64,000 nt of DNA from Rhodocyclales bacterium (GCA_016235745.1 JACRJA010000001.1:62001-126000); one strand, 5' to 3'. Counted from the stretch's first letter, positions 19,479 to 29,158 are shown. A program made the numbers and translations. Notes: generated by a model from the letters alone, not told the origin.

Positions 19479-20968
19479 CGGACGGTTTCCTCCTGCGGCA
19501 CCTCGCCCGGCCAGCCGCCGCCGAGCGCCTTGTAGAGTCGCACGCGGTCGCCGGCGTTCTGCCCTTGCTGGGCGACGAAGGCGTCGGTGGCCGATAGCCA
19601 GGCGCGCTGCGTGTCGATGAGTACGGTGTAATCGGTCAGGCCCGAGCGGTATTGCGCGAGCGCGAGCTCCACGCTCGCGCGGGCGCTGTCGGACGCCTGA
19701 CGCAGGTCGTCCAGGCGCCGGTCGTCTTCCTGGAGCGTGAGCAGGGCGTTTTCCACCTCACCCAGGGCGGTGAGCACGCTCTTGCGGTAGTCGGCAAAGC
19801 TTTGCACGAGCTGCGCTTCGCTCGCTTCGAGCTGCGCCGACAGCCGCCCGCCATCGAAGAGGGTGGCGAGCGGTGCGAATGCGAGGCTCCAGGCGCGCGC
19901 GCTCGCCTGCCACAGATCGCCCGCGGTGAGCGCGCTGAGACCCAGGCTGCCGCTCAAGGGAAAGCTCGGATAACGCGCGGCGTCGGCCACGTCGCGCTGG
20001 GCGGCGGCGGCAGCAAGCTGCGCCTCGCTGCGGCGCACGTCGGGGCGGCGGCGCAGCACGTCGGCGGGGATGCCAGCAGCGGGTATCGGTGGTAGGCGCG
20101 TCACCCAGGGCGCGAGATAGGCGAGCTCTGGCGGTTCGGCTCCCGCGGCGACGAAGGGCGGCCCCGGCGGCTGGTCGCGCGTGAGCCGTTCGTGCCAGTA
20201 CCCGGGGGCTTCGCCGGCGAGCAGCGCGAGCGCATTCAGCGCACTTTCCCGGCTCTGGGCGAGCGCGGCGCGCTGCGCCCGGGTCTGTGCGAGCAGCGTC
20301 TGCGCCTGACGCACGTCGAGCTCGCTCACCAGACCGGCGGCGGCCTTGGCCTGGGCGAGCGCCAGGCTGCGCTCGAGCACCACGAGCTGCGCCTCGAGTA
20401 AGGTGAGACGCGCCTGCGCCGTGCGCGCGTCGAACCAGGATTGCGCCGCCTCCGCCGTGGCGCTCACCAGCACGTCGGCCAAATCATAGGTGGCGGCCGT
20501 TTGCTGCGCCTCGGCCGCGCGCAGCGCCGCCCGCCGCCCGCCGAAGACATCGAGCTCCCATTGGGCGTCGAATCCCACCTGGAACTGGTTTTCGATCGTA
20601 CTCATGCCCAATTCGGCGCTCGTGCGGTTGCGCGCGGCGCTGGCATTGCCGGTGATCGTGGGGCCGAGATCGGCGGCAGCGGCGCGGCGCTGCGCCCGCG
20701 CCTGGGCTAGCCGCGCGAGCGCCGCTTCGAGATCGAGGTTGTCGCGGCGCACCTTGACCACGATCTCATCCAGCACGGGGTCGGCGAAATGGCGCCACCA
20801 CTGGGTGAGCTCGGCCTCGGCCGCTCCCGGCGCGGCCTGACGAAACGCCACCGGCGGAGGCGGCGCCTGCGGCGGCACCGTGACGCTGGCGCAGGCCGCG
20901 CACACACAGGCGGCCAAGAGCGCCGCGGCGCGCGCGGAAAACCGGAAAAGCGGGATGGTCGGCTCCAT
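19475..20968 (-). CDS. NodT-type outer-membrane efflux lipoprotein (TolC superfamily)
   Basis: Outer-membrane channel of a tripartite pump, 497 aa. Seen: a signal peptide with lipobox (CVCAAC near residue 26), so the protein is probably lipid-anchored, and two homologous OEP repeats with the NodT-class motifs LTQWWRHFADP, LDLEAALARLAQARAQR and RRRPDVRRSEAQLAAA. It is the first gene of the operon: channel, adaptor, ATPase, permease, each overlapping the next. No purine-rich Shine-Dalgarno precedes the ATG at 20968, so initiation may be weak or the mRNA may be nearly leaderless. Being first in the operon suggests the pump has its own dedicated outer-membrane partner. Confidence 0.92.
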   Translation of the reverse strand: MEPTIPLFRFSARAAALLAACVCAACASVTVPPQAPPPPVAFRQAAPGAAEAELTQWWRHFADPVLDEIVVKVRRDNLDLEAALARLAQARAQRRAAAADLGPTITGNASAARNRTSAELGMSTIENQFQVGFDAQWELDVFGGRRAALRAAEAQQTAATYDLADVLVSATAEAAQSWFDARTAQARLTLLEAQLVVLERSLALAQAKAAAGLVSELDVRQAQTLLAQTRAQRAALAQSRESALNALALLAGEAPGYWHERLTRDQPPGPPFVAAGAEPPELAYLAPWVTRLPPIPAAGIPADVLRRRPDVRRSEAQLAAAAAQRDVADAARYPSFPLSGSLGLSALTAGDLWQASARAWSLAFAPLATLFDGGRLSAQLEASEAQLVQSFADYRKSVLTALGEVENALLTLQEDDRRLDDLRQASDSARASVELALAQYRSGLTDYTVLIDTQRAWLSATDAFVAQQGQNAGDRVRLYKALGGGWPGEVPQEETVR

Positions 20969-21099
20969 GGAGGGATCAGGCGGCTCTGGCGATGGGATCG
21001 AACCGGGCGTGATTGTACGCGTTGCGCACCGGCTGCGGCTGCATGATACGATTTGTTGGGCGCCGTGCTGCCAACCCCCGCGTTTTCAGGAAAGACACC

Positions 21100-21957
21100 A
21101 TGAAATTCATCCGCTTCGGACCCCCTGGTCAGGAACGCCCCGGCCTGATCGACTCCCATGGCGGCCTGCGCGACCTCTCGGCCCATGTGCGCGACATCGA
21201 CGGGATGCTGCTTGCCGACACGGTGGCGCTGGACGCCCTGTGTGTGCTCGACCCGTTCTCGCTGCCGCCGGTGGCACCCGGCGTTCGCCTGGGGCCGCCA
21301 GTGGCCGGCGTGGGCAACTTCTACGCCATCGGGCTCAATTTCCGTGACCACGCGCAGGAGGCGAACTTGCCGATCCCCAGCGAGCCAGTCGTCTTCATGA
21401 AGGCCACGAGCTGCATCTGCGGTCCGGACGATCTCCTCCTGTGCCCGCCCGGAGCGCAGAAACTCGACTGGGAGGCGGAGCTGGGCGTGGTCATCGGCCG
21501 GCGCGCCAAGCGCGTCTCGCCGGCCGAGGCGCGTGCCTGCATCGCCGGCTATTGCACCGTGCTCGACGGCTCGGAGCGCGACTTCCAGATGAACCGCGGC
21601 GGACTGTGGATCAAGGGCAAGAGTTACGAATCCTTCGGGCCGATGGGCCCCTGGCTCGTCACCGCCGACGAAGTGCCCAATCCTCAGGCGCTCGCCATCC
21701 TTCTCGAAGTCAATGGCGAGCGCATGCAGGACGGCAACACCGCCGAGATGATCTTCGACGTGGCCACCCTCGTGAGCCACCTGTCCGAATTCATGACGCT
21801 GCTGCCGGGCGACGTGATCGCCACCGGCACGCCCGCCGGGGTCGGCCTGGGTCAGCAGCCGCCGCGCTTCCTGCGCCCCGGCGACGAGGTGACGCTGGAA
21901 GTGGCGGGCCTGGGGCGGCAACGCCACCGGGTGGTGGCCGACCCTGTGCAGGGATGA
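21100..21957 (+). CDS. Fumarylacetoacetate hydrolase family protein
   Basis: Cytosolic FAH-superfamily enzyme, 285 aa; members hydrolyse, decarboxylate or isomerise beta-diketo acids or acylpyruvates using a divalent metal. Seen: an N-terminal lid domain, then the conserved core with AIGLNFRDHAQEANLP, FMKATSC, the metal-binding pattern DWEAELGVVIG, GYCTVLDGSERD, and the late motif LLPGDVIATGTPAGVG. ATG 21100 follows AGGAAAG. Its stop overlaps the start of a periplasmic binding protein gene (ATGA), so it heads an operon with a BtuFCD-type transporter, an unusual pairing. The exact substrate is unknown; aromatic-catabolism partners are not nearby. Confidence 0.88.
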   Translation: MKFIRFGPPGQERPGLIDSHGGLRDLSAHVRDIDGMLLADTVALDALCVLDPFSLPPVAPGVRLGPPVAGVGNFYAIGLNFRDHAQEANLPIPSEPVVFMKATSCICGPDDLLLCPPGAQKLDWEAELGVVIGRRAKRVSPAEARACIAGYCTVLDGSERDFQMNRGGLWIKGKSYESFGPMGPWLVTADEVPNPQALAILLEVNGERMQDGNTAEMIFDVATLVSHLSEFMTLLPGDVIATGTPAGVGLGQQPPRFLRPGDEVTLEVAGLGRQRHRVVADPVQG

Positions 21958-22763
21958 AGGCCCTGGGTGTACTGTTTCACCTCCGGCTGCTCGGGCTCGC
22001 CCTGCTCTTTGCCGGCGTGGCGTCGGCGCAGGAAGGGCCGCGGCGCGTGGTCTCGGTGAACCTGTGCGCCGACCAGCTGCTGCTGCGGCTCGCCCCCGAG
22101 CGCGTCATCGCCATCACGACGCTGTCGCGTCGCGCCGACCTGGCACCGGACCCGACCCTGGGAGCCGACAAGCCGGCGATCCGCGGTTCGGCCGAAGAAA
22201 TCCTCGCCTTGCAGCCGGATCTGGTCGTCTTCGGGCCGTTCTCGGCCGCGGCCACGCGCGCGCTCCTCGAGCGGCTGGGGCTGCCGGTCTACACGCTGCC
22301 TTACGTCGAATCGCTGCCTGCGCTGCACGGTGCGATCCATACTCTCGGCCAGTTGCTGCACGAGCCGGAACGCGCCGCCGCCCTCGAGGCACGGCTGGCC
22401 GAGCTCGCACGACCTCCTGGCGAAGGGGGGGAGACGCCGGTCATCCTCTATTACCTCCAGGGTGGCTACAGCGCCGGGCGCGGCACCTGGGTGGGTGAGC
22501 TCATCGAGCGCAGCGGCGGCATCAACGCCGCCGAGCGCGCCGGGCTCATCGGCCATGGCAACCTGCCGCTCGAACGGGCGCTCGCCGCTCGCCCGACGCG
22601 CTGGTGGCGTACCGCCTATCAAAATGACACCCCGACCCTGGGCGAGCGCCTGCTCGCGCATCCGGCGCTGCGGCGGCAGGCTGGCGCGCCGCGCTGGCTG
22701 CCGAGCTGGGCCATCACCTGCGCTGGCCCCTGGTCGTTCGAGGCGTTGGAGCGGCTGCGGTGA
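21954..22763 (+). CDS. BtuF/FecB-family periplasmic substrate-binding protein
   Basis: Periplasmic receptor, 269 aa, for a cobalamin or iron-chelate importer. Seen: signal peptide (about 1-23, cleaved near VASAQ), the class III fold start RVVSVNLCADQLLLRL, EEILALQPDLVVFG, a long spine helix and a C-terminal lobe with WVGELIERSGGINAA. The NLCADQ type is common in proteobacterial cobalamin/iron-chelate receptors, but ligand choice cannot be decided. ATG overlaps the FAH stop (ATGA) and the stop overlaps the permease GTG. No cobalamin riboswitch or Fur box was recognised upstream of the operon. Confidence 0.87.
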   Translation: MKALGVLFHLRLLGLALLFAGVASAQEGPRRVVSVNLCADQLLLRLAPERVIAITTLSRRADLAPDPTLGADKPAIRGSAEEILALQPDLVVFGPFSAAATRALLERLGLPVYTLPYVESLPALHGAIHTLGQLLHEPERAAALEARLAELARPPGEGGETPVILYYLQGGYSAGRGTWVGELIERSGGINAAERAGLIGHGNLPLERALAARPTRWWRTAYQNDTPTLGERLLAHPALRRQAGAPRWLPSWAITCAGPWSFEALERLR

Positions 22764-23800
22764 GGGAAGGGCAGCGCACAACGCCAGCATGCGGCCGCGC
22801 CGCAGCGCATTCGATGTCCTCGGGAGTCTGGCTCGCGCCGGCGCTGATCCTCCTGCTGGGCTTGCTTGCGCTGGCCTCGCTCACGCTGGGCTATCTAGAG
22901 CGCTCGCCGCTTGCCTGGTGGCGCGGCGTCTGGGCGGGCGACCCTCTCCTGCGCCTGGTGCTCTTCGAGATCCGCCTGCCGCGCACCCTGCTCGCGCTCG
23001 CCGTGGGGGCGGCGCTGGGCGTGGCCGGGGCGGCGCTGCAGAGCCTGCTGCGCAATCCGCTTGCCGAACCGGCGCTGATCGGGGCCACCGGCGGGGCTTC
23101 GCTGGGGGCGGTGATGGCGCTCTACTGGGGCTGGGCCGGCGCCTGGTCGCTGGCGCTGCCGCTGGCGGGCTTCGCCGGGGCGGCGCTCGTCACCGCGTTC
23201 GTGCTGCTGCTCGCCCTGCGCGGCACGTCCACCGCGGGGCTCATCCTCGCCGGCGTGGCCGCCTCCAGCCTGAGCACGGCGCTCGTCTCGCTCATCCTCA
23301 ACGCTTCGCCCAACCCGCACGCGACGATGGAGATCGTGCACTGGCTGCTGGGCTCGGTGACCGATCGCAGCCTGCACGACGTCGCCCTGGTGCTGCCGCC
23401 GATCGCGCTGGGCGTGGCGCTGCTGCTGCGTCAGGGTACCGCTTTGCGTCGCCTGGCGCTCGACGAAGAGGCCGCCGCCAGCCTGGGGGTGTCGCTGCCG
23501 CGGCTGCGCCTGGCCGTGCTCGTGGGGGCGGCTCTGGCGGTGGGGGCGGCCACGGCCATTGCCGGTTCCATCGGCTTCGTCGGCCTGGTGGCGCCGCACC
23601 TCGTGCGTCCGCTCGTGCGCCACGATCCGGCGCGCACCTTGTGGGCGGCGATGGGCGCGGGTGCGGCGCTGCTGCTCGCCGCCGATCTGGCGGTGCGCCT
23701 CATCGATCCCCACGGCGCGGAGCTCAAGCTCGGCGTGCTCACGGCCCTCGTCGGCGCGCCCTTCTTCCTGTGGCGGGTGCTCGCGGTGCGGGCGCCATGA
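22760..23800 (+). CDS. BtuC/FecCD-family ABC permease
   Basis: Inner-membrane permease of up to 346 aa with about ten TM helices. Seen: the family landmarks RLPRTLLALAVGAALGVAGA, LQSLLRNPLAEPALIGATGG, LDEEAAASLGVSLPRLR (the ATPase-contacting loop) and GSIGFVGLVAPHLVRPL. GTG 22760 overlaps the previous stop as GTGA; ATG 22814 would shorten the protein by 18 residues and begins just before TM1, but has no better Shine-Dalgarno. The gene lies between a receptor and an ATPase, with 4-nt overlaps, a complete class II importer. Confidence 0.9.
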   Translation: MREGQRTTPACGRAAAHSMSSGVWLAPALILLLGLLALASLTLGYLERSPLAWWRGVWAGDPLLRLVLFEIRLPRTLLALAVGAALGVAGAALQSLLRNPLAEPALIGATGGASLGAVMALYWGWAGAWSLALPLAGFAGAALVTAFVLLLALRGTSTAGLILAGVAASSLSTALVSLILNASPNPHATMEIVHWLLGSVTDRSLHDVALVLPPIALGVALLLRQGTALRRLALDEEAAASLGVSLPRLRLAVLVGAALAVGAATAIAGSIGFVGLVAPHLVRPLVRHDPARTLWAAMGAGAALLLAADLAVRLIDPHGAELKLGVLTALVGAPFFLWRVLAVRAP

Positions 23801-24573
23801 GCCGGGCCCTGGAATTCTCCGGCGTCGGCCTGCGGTTGGGCAGGCGGGCCGTGCTCCGCGGCATCGACTGGCGGGGCGAGGCCGGCCGCCTCGTCGGTCT
23901 GGTGGGCCCCAACGGGGCGGGCAAATCGATGTGGCTGCGGGTGGCGGCCGGCGTGCTCATGCCGCAGCAAGGGGAGGTGCGCTGGTGGGGCGAACCGCTC
24001 GCGCGCGTGCCGCGCCCGCGCTGGCCGTCAGTGATCGCCTATTGCCCGCAGCGCTTTTCCCTCCATTTGCCCCTGCGTGCGCTCGACTGCGTGGCGCTGG
24101 GCCTGCCCGCCGGCCGGATCCGCACCGCGAGCGAACGCGAACGCTGCCTGGCCGCGCTCGCGAAAGTCGACGCCGCCGATCTGGCCGAGCGGCCCGTCAC
24201 CGAGCTCTCGGGCGGACAGCAGCAACGCGTAGCGCTCGCCCGCGCTTTTGCCCAAGAGGCGACGATGCTGCTTGCCGACGAGCCGCTCGCCGCGCTCGAT
24301 CCGCGCCACGCGCTGGAGACGCTGGCGCTGCTGCGGCGCGAGGCGCACGAGAGCGGACGGCTGGTGGTGGTGGCGCTGCACGAGCTCACGCTCGCGGCGC
24401 GCTTCTGCGACGAGGTGCTGCTGCTGCACGAAGGGCGCTGCCTCGCGGCCGGCGCCCCTCTGGCTGTGCTCGATGAAGCGCGGCTGCGCCAGGTCTATGG
24501 CCTCGAAGTGCGCCGGCCGACGATCGAGGGCGAGACGGTGCTGCTGCCCTGGGCGCCGGCGCAATGCCGTTAG
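23797..24573 (+). CDS. BtuD/FecE-family ABC ATPase
   Basis: ATPase of 258 aa for the upstream importer. Seen: Walker [12 protein letters not shown]-loop [14 protein letters not shown], signature LSGGQQQR, Walker [14 protein letters not shown] and H-loop [12 protein letters not shown]. Odd: the residue two after the Walker A Lys is Met instead of the near-universal Thr (GKSM, not GKST), which may slow nucleotide binding or simply be tolerated. All other motifs are intact, so the protein is probably active. It overlaps the permease stop (ATGA) and ends convergent with htpX, the two reading frames overlapping by 4 bp. Confidence 0.9.
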   Translation: MSRALEFSGVGLRLGRRAVLRGIDWRGEAGRLVGLVGPNGAGKSMWLRVAAGVLMPQQGEVRWWGEPLARVPRPRWPSVIAYCPQRFSLHLPLRALDCVALGLPAGRIRTASERERCLAALAKVDAADLAERPVTELSGGQQQRVALARAFAQEATMLLADEPLAALDPRHALETLALLRREAHESGRLVVVALHELTLAARFCDEVLLLHEGRCLAAGAPLAVLDEARLRQVYGLEVRRPTIEGETVLLPWAPAQCR

Positions 24574-25427
24574 CGGCGCATCTGCAACGCCATCTCCCGC
24601 AGCCGGGCGATGCGCTCTTCGGTGCTCGGGTGCGTCGAGAAGAGTCCCTTCAGCCAGCCGCCGGAGAGCGGGTTCAGGATCATCATCTGCGCCGTCTCCG
24701 GATGGGCTTCAGCCGTGGGCAGGGGAATCTGCCGCGCGTAGGCTTCGATCTTCGCCAAGGCGGAAGCGAGCGCCTCCGGGTCGCCGCAGATCTCGGCCCC
24801 GCCCGCGTCGGCGCCGAATTCGCGCGTGCGCGAGATCGCCATTTGGATGATTACCGCTGCGATCGGCGCGAGAATCATCACCAGAATGGCGAGCACCGGG
24901 TTGGCCGGCCGCCCTTCCTCGTCGCGTCCGCCGAAGAGCATGCCGAAGTTGGCGAGCATGGAAATGGCACCGGCCACCGTCGCCGTCATGGTCGAGATGA
25001 GGATATCGCGATGCTTGACGTGGGCGAGTTCATGGGCCATCACCGCGCGCAGCTCGCGTTCGTTCAAGAGCTCGATGATGCCGGTGGTGGCCGCCACCGC
25101 CGCGTGCTCGGGGTCGCGCCCGGTGGCGAAGGCGTTGGGCTGCGCCTCGTGGATGAGGTAGACCCTGGGCATGGGCAGGCCCGCGCGCCGGGCAAGCTCG
25201 CGCACGATGCCGTAGAGGTAGGGCGAGGTGGTCTCGTCGACCTCCTGCGCGTGGTACATCGCCAGCACCATCTTGTCGGAGAACCAGTAAGCCCAGAAGT
25301 TGGTGAGCGCCCCGAACCCTAGCGCCAGCAGCATCCCCGTCTTGCCGCCCAGCACCATGCCCACGGCGCCGAAGAGTGCCATGATCGCCGCCATCAAGAG
25401 CGTCGTCTTCAGCCAGTTGCCGTACAT
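24570..25427 (-). CDS. htpX: HtpX, membrane zinc metalloprotease
   Basis: M48B protease of the inner membrane, 285 aa, that degrades misfolded membrane proteins together with FtsH. Seen: two N-terminal TM helices (about 5-55), the zinc site HELAH near residue 130 with a later Glu ligand in [12 protein letters not shown], and two more hydrophobic segments between (about 145-195). ATG 25427 is chosen over GTG 25433 because GGGAGG then lies 6 nt upstream. It is the last gene after def and fmt, with 2 nt between the fmt stop and this ATG, so probably one operon. Envelope-stress control is known for E. coli htpX; no Cpx site was identified here. Confidence 0.95.
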   Translation of the reverse strand: MYGNWLKTTLLMAAIMALFGAVGMVLGGKTGMLLALGFGALTNFWAYWFSDKMVLAMYHAQEVDETTSPYLYGIVRELARRAGLPMPRVYLIHEAQPNAFATGRDPEHAAVAATTGIIELLNERELRAVMAHELAHVKHRDILISTMTATVAGAISMLANFGMLFGGRDEEGRPANPVLAILVMILAPIAAVIIQMAISRTREFGADAGGAEICGDPEALASALAKIEAYARQIPLPTAEAHPETAQMMILNPLSGGWLKGLFSTHPSTEERIARLREMALQMRR

Positions 25428-25429
25428 CT

Positions 25430-26392
25430 TCACCCTCCCTCAGTCACCAAGCGATCGCCGATAGAGAGCGGAAAACCGCGCAAAAATTCCGCCGCCGGCA
25501 GGCGTTTGCCGCCGGGGCGCTGCAGTTCGGTGAGAAGCAGCCGCCCCTGGCCGGTCTGCACGGTGATCCCTTCGGCGCCGACATGGGTCACCGTCCCCGG
25601 CGGCTCGACTCCTGCCGCATCGAGTACCTGGGCGCGCCAGAGCTTGAGCGGCACGCCGCGCAGCAGCGCCTGCATCCCCGGATGGGGATCGAAGGCGCGC
25701 AACCGCCGTTCGATCCGCTCGGCCGGCTGCGACCAGTCGACCCAGCGCTCCTGCGGCGTGATCTTGGCGGCGTAGGTGGCACCCGCCTCCGGCTGCGGTT
25801 GGGCCTGGGCGAGGCGGCGCGGCAGCTCGGGCAGCACCCGCAAGAGTAACTCGGCTCCGAGCGCCGCGAGCCGGTCGTGCAGCGAGCCTGCCGTGTCATC
25901 AGGCGAAATGGGCGTTGCCACGCTCGCCACCATCGGCCCGGTATCCAGCCCTTCGTCCATCTGCATGAGGGTTATCCCCGTTTCGGCATCGCCCGCCTCG
26001 ATCGCCCGGACGATGGGGGCCGCGCCGCGCCAGCGCGGCAGCAGCGAAGCGTGGATGTTGAGGCAGCCCCAGCGCGGCCAGCGCAGCACGTCGGGCGGCA
26101 GGATCAGGCCGTAGGCCGCTACCACCAGCACGTCGGGCGGCGGTAGCGCGAGCAGTTCCCGCCGATCCTCTTCGCTCTTGAGCCGCGCCGGCTGCAGCAC
26201 CGGAATGCCGGCTGCCTGCGCCACCTGCTTCACCGGGCTGGGGGAGCGCTTCAGGCCGCGGCCGGCCGGCCGGTCGGGTTGCGTGAGCACGAAAGGCACC
26301 TCCCAGCCGGCCGCGATCAGCGCGCGCAGGGCGATCGCCGCGAATTCGGGCGTACCAGCGAAGGCGACGCGACGGACTTCCTCCGCGACCAT
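25430..26392 (-). CDS. fmt: Methionyl-tRNA formyltransferase
   Basis: Transfers a formyl group from 10-formyl-THF to initiator Met-tRNA, 320 aa. Seen: Rossmann start [12 protein letters not shown], the flexible tRNA-binding loop RPAGRGLK, the catalytic set [16 protein letters not shown] (Asn, His) and Asp in DEGLDTGPM, and a C-terminal OB-like tRNA-binding domain (from about 205). ATG 26392 overlaps the def stop (TGATG); an upstream reading into def has no start signal. Coupling of def and fmt is near-universal since the deformylase undoes the same modification. Confidence 0.96.
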   Translation of the reverse strand: MVAEEVRRVAFAGTPEFAAIALRALIAAGWEVPFVLTQPDRPAGRGLKRSPSPVKQVAQAAGIPVLQPARLKSEEDRRELLALPPPDVLVVAAYGLILPPDVLRWPRWGCLNIHASLLPRWRGAAPIVRAIEAGDAETGITLMQMDEGLDTGPMVASVATPISPDDTAGSLHDRLAALGAELLLRVLPELPRRLAQAQPQPEAGATYAAKITPQERWVDWSQPAERIERRLRAFDPHPGMQALLRGVPLKLWRAQVLDAAGVEPPGTVTHVGAEGITVQTGQGRLLLTELQRPGGKRLPAAEFLRGFPLSIGDRLVTEGG

Positions 26393-26895
26393 CAAGCCGT
26401 CATCCTGGCGCGCTTGACGAGCTTCGCCTTGATGCGCGATTGCTTGAGCGGCGAGAGATACTCGACGAACACCTTGCCGTCGAGATGATCGATCTCGTGC
26501 TGGATGCACACCGCGAGCAAGCCTTCGGCCTCGAACTCGACCGGCTCGCCCTGCAGGTTCAAGGCCCGCACCCGGACGCGCTCAGATCGTGTGACTTTGT
26601 CATAGATTCCGGGTACCGACAGGCAACCTTCTTCGCTCACGCACTCGCCGTCCTTCTCCAGGATCTCAGGGTTGATGAGTACCGTCAGTCCCGAACGGTC
26701 CTCGGTCACGTCGATGACGATCACGCGCTTGTGCACGTCGACCTGGGTGGCGGCCAAACCGATGCCGGGCGCGGCGTACATCGTCTCGGCCATGTCGGCG
26801 GCAAGCCGGCGGATCGATTCGTCGACCGCTTCCACCGGCTCGGCGCGCTTCTTCAGCCTAGGGTCGGGATAATGCAGGATGGGAAGTAATGCCAT
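26392..26895 (-). CDS. def: Peptide deformylase
   Basis: Fe2+/Zn2+ enzyme of 167 aa that removes the formyl group from nascent proteins. Seen: motif 1 GIGLAATQ, motif 2 EEGCLSVP (Cys metal ligand) and motif 3 QHEIDHLDG (two His ligands plus catalytic Glu), in type I spacing. The C-terminal helix [12 protein letters not shown] is typical. It is first in def-fmt-htpX and divergent from the LysM gene, with about 120 bp between starts. A perfect TATAAT on the minus strand inside the lysM gene (27033-27038) could feed a longer transcript, but lacks a -35. Confidence 0.97.
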   Translation of the reverse strand: MALLPILHYPDPRLKKRAEPVEAVDESIRRLAADMAETMYAAPGIGLAATQVDVHKRVIVIDVTEDRSGLTVLINPEILEKDGECVSEEGCLSVPGIYDKVTRSERVRVRALNLQGEPVEFEAEGLLAVCIQHEIDHLDGKVFVEYLSPLKQSRIKAKLVKRARMTA

Positions 26896-26910
26896 ATTTT
26901 CCGTCTCTCG

Positions 26911-26939
26911 TTGCCAATCGTCGATGCGTCGCGTAGAAT
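26911..26939 (+). promoter_or_regulatory. Sigma-70 promoter of the lysM-dprA-smg-topB group
   Basis: TTGCCA (26911-26916), 17-bp spacer, TAGAAT (26934-26939); start expected near 26946, giving a leader of about 69 nt before the ATG at 27015. Confidence 0.65.
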
Positions 26940-27014
26940 GCTGACATTCTCTGCCCCGGCAGTGAGACAGGATCGCTCACCCCCGGTTCCGACATCCCTG
27001 TGAGGTTCCTCGCC

Positions 27015-28058
27015 ATGAAGCGGATGATTCGCATTATAGGCACGATCGCCCTGGTCTGGTTCGCTGCGTTTTCGCTCGCGCGGGCGGGCGTGGAACCCCA
27101 GGCCGTCGCTCCCGATGCGCCCGATACCTACACCGTGCGCCAGGGGGATACGCTCTGGGGCATCGCCAAGAAATTCCTGAGCGACCCCTGGCGCTGGCCC
27201 GACCTGTGGCAGATGAACCGGGCCCAGATCCGCAATCCGCACCTCATCTATCCCGGCCAGATCCTGGTGTTCGACCGCGCCGCCGGCGTGCTGCGCACTG
27301 CCAAGCCCATCGGCCCGATCGACGAGAAGCTCTCGCCGCAAGTTCGCCATGAGTCCATGCAAGAGGCCATTCCCAGCATTCCCCTGGCGGCGATCGAACC
27401 CTTTCTCGTGCGTCCGCTGGTGATCGACCAGAAAGTGCTCGAGAATTCCGGCCGCATCGTCGCGCTGGAAGACGGCCGCTGGATCGCTGGCGCGGGCGAT
27501 GTCGCGTTCGCCGTCGGCGTGCCCGAGGATGCCCGGCTCGTGCAGCTCTTCCGCCCCACCGTGCCGCTCTATGCCCGCGATGGCAAGACGCTCATCGGCT
27601 ACGAGGCGCGCGATCTCGGTACCGCCCTCGTCGAGCCCAATGACGACCCCCGCCTCGGTACCGTGCTGCGCCTGAAGCAGACGAACGAAGAAATCCGCGC
27701 CGGCGACGCCCTCATCGCCTCACAGAAAGAGATGCTGGTCAATTTCGTGCCCCACGCGCCGGAAGAGGGCATCGACGCGCGCATCATCAGGCTCTACCAA
27801 GGCTCGCTCGGAGCCGGCCGGCTCGACGTCGTCCTGCTCGACCAGGGCGAACAGCAGGGCCTCGAACCCGGTCACGTGCTCGCCCTGTGGCGCATCCGCC
27901 CTCCCGTCACCGACGAAGAGCGCGACACCAAGGTCTTCCTGCCGGAAGCGCGCTACGGCGTGGTCTTCGTCTTCCGCGTCTTCGAGCGCATGTCCTACGC
28001 CCTCGTGATGGAGACCGAAAAACTGGTCCAGGTTGGGGATGCCGCTCGCACGCCCTGA
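27015..28058 (+). CDS. LysM-domain periplasmic protein
   Basis: Exported protein of 347 aa. Seen: a signal peptide (about 1-25), a LysM domain at about 37-88 (TYTVRQGDTLWGIAKKFL, NPHLIYPGQILVF) that should bind peptidoglycan, and a C-terminal region of about 250 residues with no catalytic motif I recognise. ATG 27015 follows TGAGG at 7 nt; GTG 27000 would precede the signal peptide and is less likely. This LysM gene next to dprA and divergent from def-fmt is a common betaproteobacterial arrangement. Its 3' end overlaps dprA by 20 nt. Role in the cell wall is inferred from LysM only. Confidence 0.9.
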   Translation: MKRMIRIIGTIALVWFAAFSLARAGVEPQAVAPDAPDTYTVRQGDTLWGIAKKFLSDPWRWPDLWQMNRAQIRNPHLIYPGQILVFDRAAGVLRTAKPIGPIDEKLSPQVRHESMQEAIPSIPLAAIEPFLVRPLVIDQKVLENSGRIVALEDGRWIAGAGDVAFAVGVPEDARLVQLFRPTVPLYARDGKTLIGYEARDLGTALVEPNDDPRLGTVLRLKQTNEEIRAGDALIASQKEMLVNFVPHAPEEGIDARIIRLYQGSLGAGRLDVVLLDQGEQQGLEPGHVLALWRIRPPVTDEERDTKVFLPEARYGVVFVFRVFERMSYALVMETEKLVQVGDAARTP

Positions 28059-29145
28059 AGACCGCGAAGACGCCCAGAGCTGGCTCGACTTCACCTCGCG
28101 CCGGCTCCCGCCGTCCGTCCAACGAAAGCTCTTGGCGCGCTTCGGCGCTCCGCACGCCGTGCTCGCCCAGCCGCTCTCCACCGTGCGCGCCGAGTTCGGC
28201 GCCGAAGTCGCCCAAGCGCTCGCTTCCCCTCCTCCTGCCGCAGCGATCGAGGCGGCGCTCGCCTGGCTCGACGATCCACACCATCACCTCCTCACGCTTG
28301 CCGACGCCGCCTACCCCCCGAATCTGCTCGTACTCGCCGACGCCCCGCTCGTGCTCTACGTCGTGGGCGATCCAGGCACGCTCAGCCGGCCTACCGTGGC
28401 CATCGTCGGCGCGCGCCACGCCACGCCCGGCGGGTTGGAGAACGCCCACGCCTTTGCCCGGGCGCTCGCCGAGCGCGACCTCGTGGTGGTGAGCGGGCTC
28501 GCGCTCGGCGTGGACGCCGCCGCCCACGAAGGCGCGCTCGCGGCCAGGAACGGCAGGACGGTGGCGGTGATCGGCACCGGGGCCGACCGCGTCTATCCGG
28601 CCAGGCACCGCGCGCTGGCGCACCGCATCGCCGAACGCGGTGCGATCGTGAGCGAATTTCCGCTGGGTACCCCGGCCCAGCCCTATCATTTCCCGCGGCG
28701 CAACCGCCTCATCGCCGCGCTCGCCCGCGGCACGCTGGTGGTGGAAGCGGCGCCCGACAGTGGCTCGCTCATCACGGCGCGTCTTGCCGCCGAGCTCGGG
28801 CGCGACGTTTTCGCCCTCCCTGGTTCGATCCATAATCCGCTCGCGCGCGGCTGCCACCGCCTCATCCGCGAAGGCGCCAAGCTCGTCGAGCGTGTCGACG
28901 ATCTCCTCGAAGAATGGCCCGATCTGGCCTCGACCGGCGCCCTCGCTGCGGAAAAACCCGTACCCCTACCTGCCGAAGAAAGCGACCCGCTCCTCGCCGC
29001 CTTGGGGCACGATCCGGTCGATCTCGACACCTTGATGTTACGCACGGGCTTGACGAGCGAGGCACTCTCGGCCATGCTGTTGCCGCTGGAACTCGACGGC
29101 GCCATCGCGCGCCTGCCGGGCGGCCGCTACCAACGCACTCGCTGA
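28039..29145 (+). CDS. dprA: DprA, DNA-processing protein for natural transformation
   Basis: Cytosolic protein of 368 aa that binds incoming single-stranded DNA and loads RecA. Seen: an N-terminal SAM-like region, the Rossmann-like DprA core with VAIVGARHATPGG, VVSGLALGVDAAAHEGAL, TVAVIGTGADRVYPA, SEFPLG and FPRRNRLIAAL, and a C-terminal winged-helix (DLDTLMLRTGLTSEALSAML). ATG 28039 is preferred; TTG 28033 is an alternative. It overlaps the LysM gene and is followed by smg and topB. Natural competence would need com genes outside the window. Confidence 0.96.
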   Translation: MPLARPEDREDAQSWLDFTSRRLPPSVQRKLLARFGAPHAVLAQPLSTVRAEFGAEVAQALASPPPAAAIEAALAWLDDPHHHLLTLADAAYPPNLLVLADAPLVLYVVGDPGTLSRPTVAIVGARHATPGGLENAHAFARALAERDLVVVSGLALGVDAAAHEGALAARNGRTVAVIGTGADRVYPARHRALAHRIAERGAIVSEFPLGTPAQPYHFPRRNRLIAALARGTLVVEAAPDSGSLITARLAAELGRDVFALPGSIHNPLARGCHRLIREGAKLVERVDDLLEEWPDLASTGALAAEKPVPLPAEESDPLLAALGHDPVDLDTLMLRTGLTSEALSAMLLPLELDGAIARLPGGRYQRTR

Positions 29146-29158
29146 AGGAACTCCCCCT

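Noticed and set aside
20969-21099. Cobalamin riboswitch before the FAH-BtuFCD operon
   Set aside because: The gap is 131 bp and the conserved B12-box sequence is not present.
27033-27038. Perfect minus-strand TATAAT inside the lysM gene as the def promoter
   Set aside because: No -35 or extended element and 138 nt from the def ATG; possible, but too weak to call.
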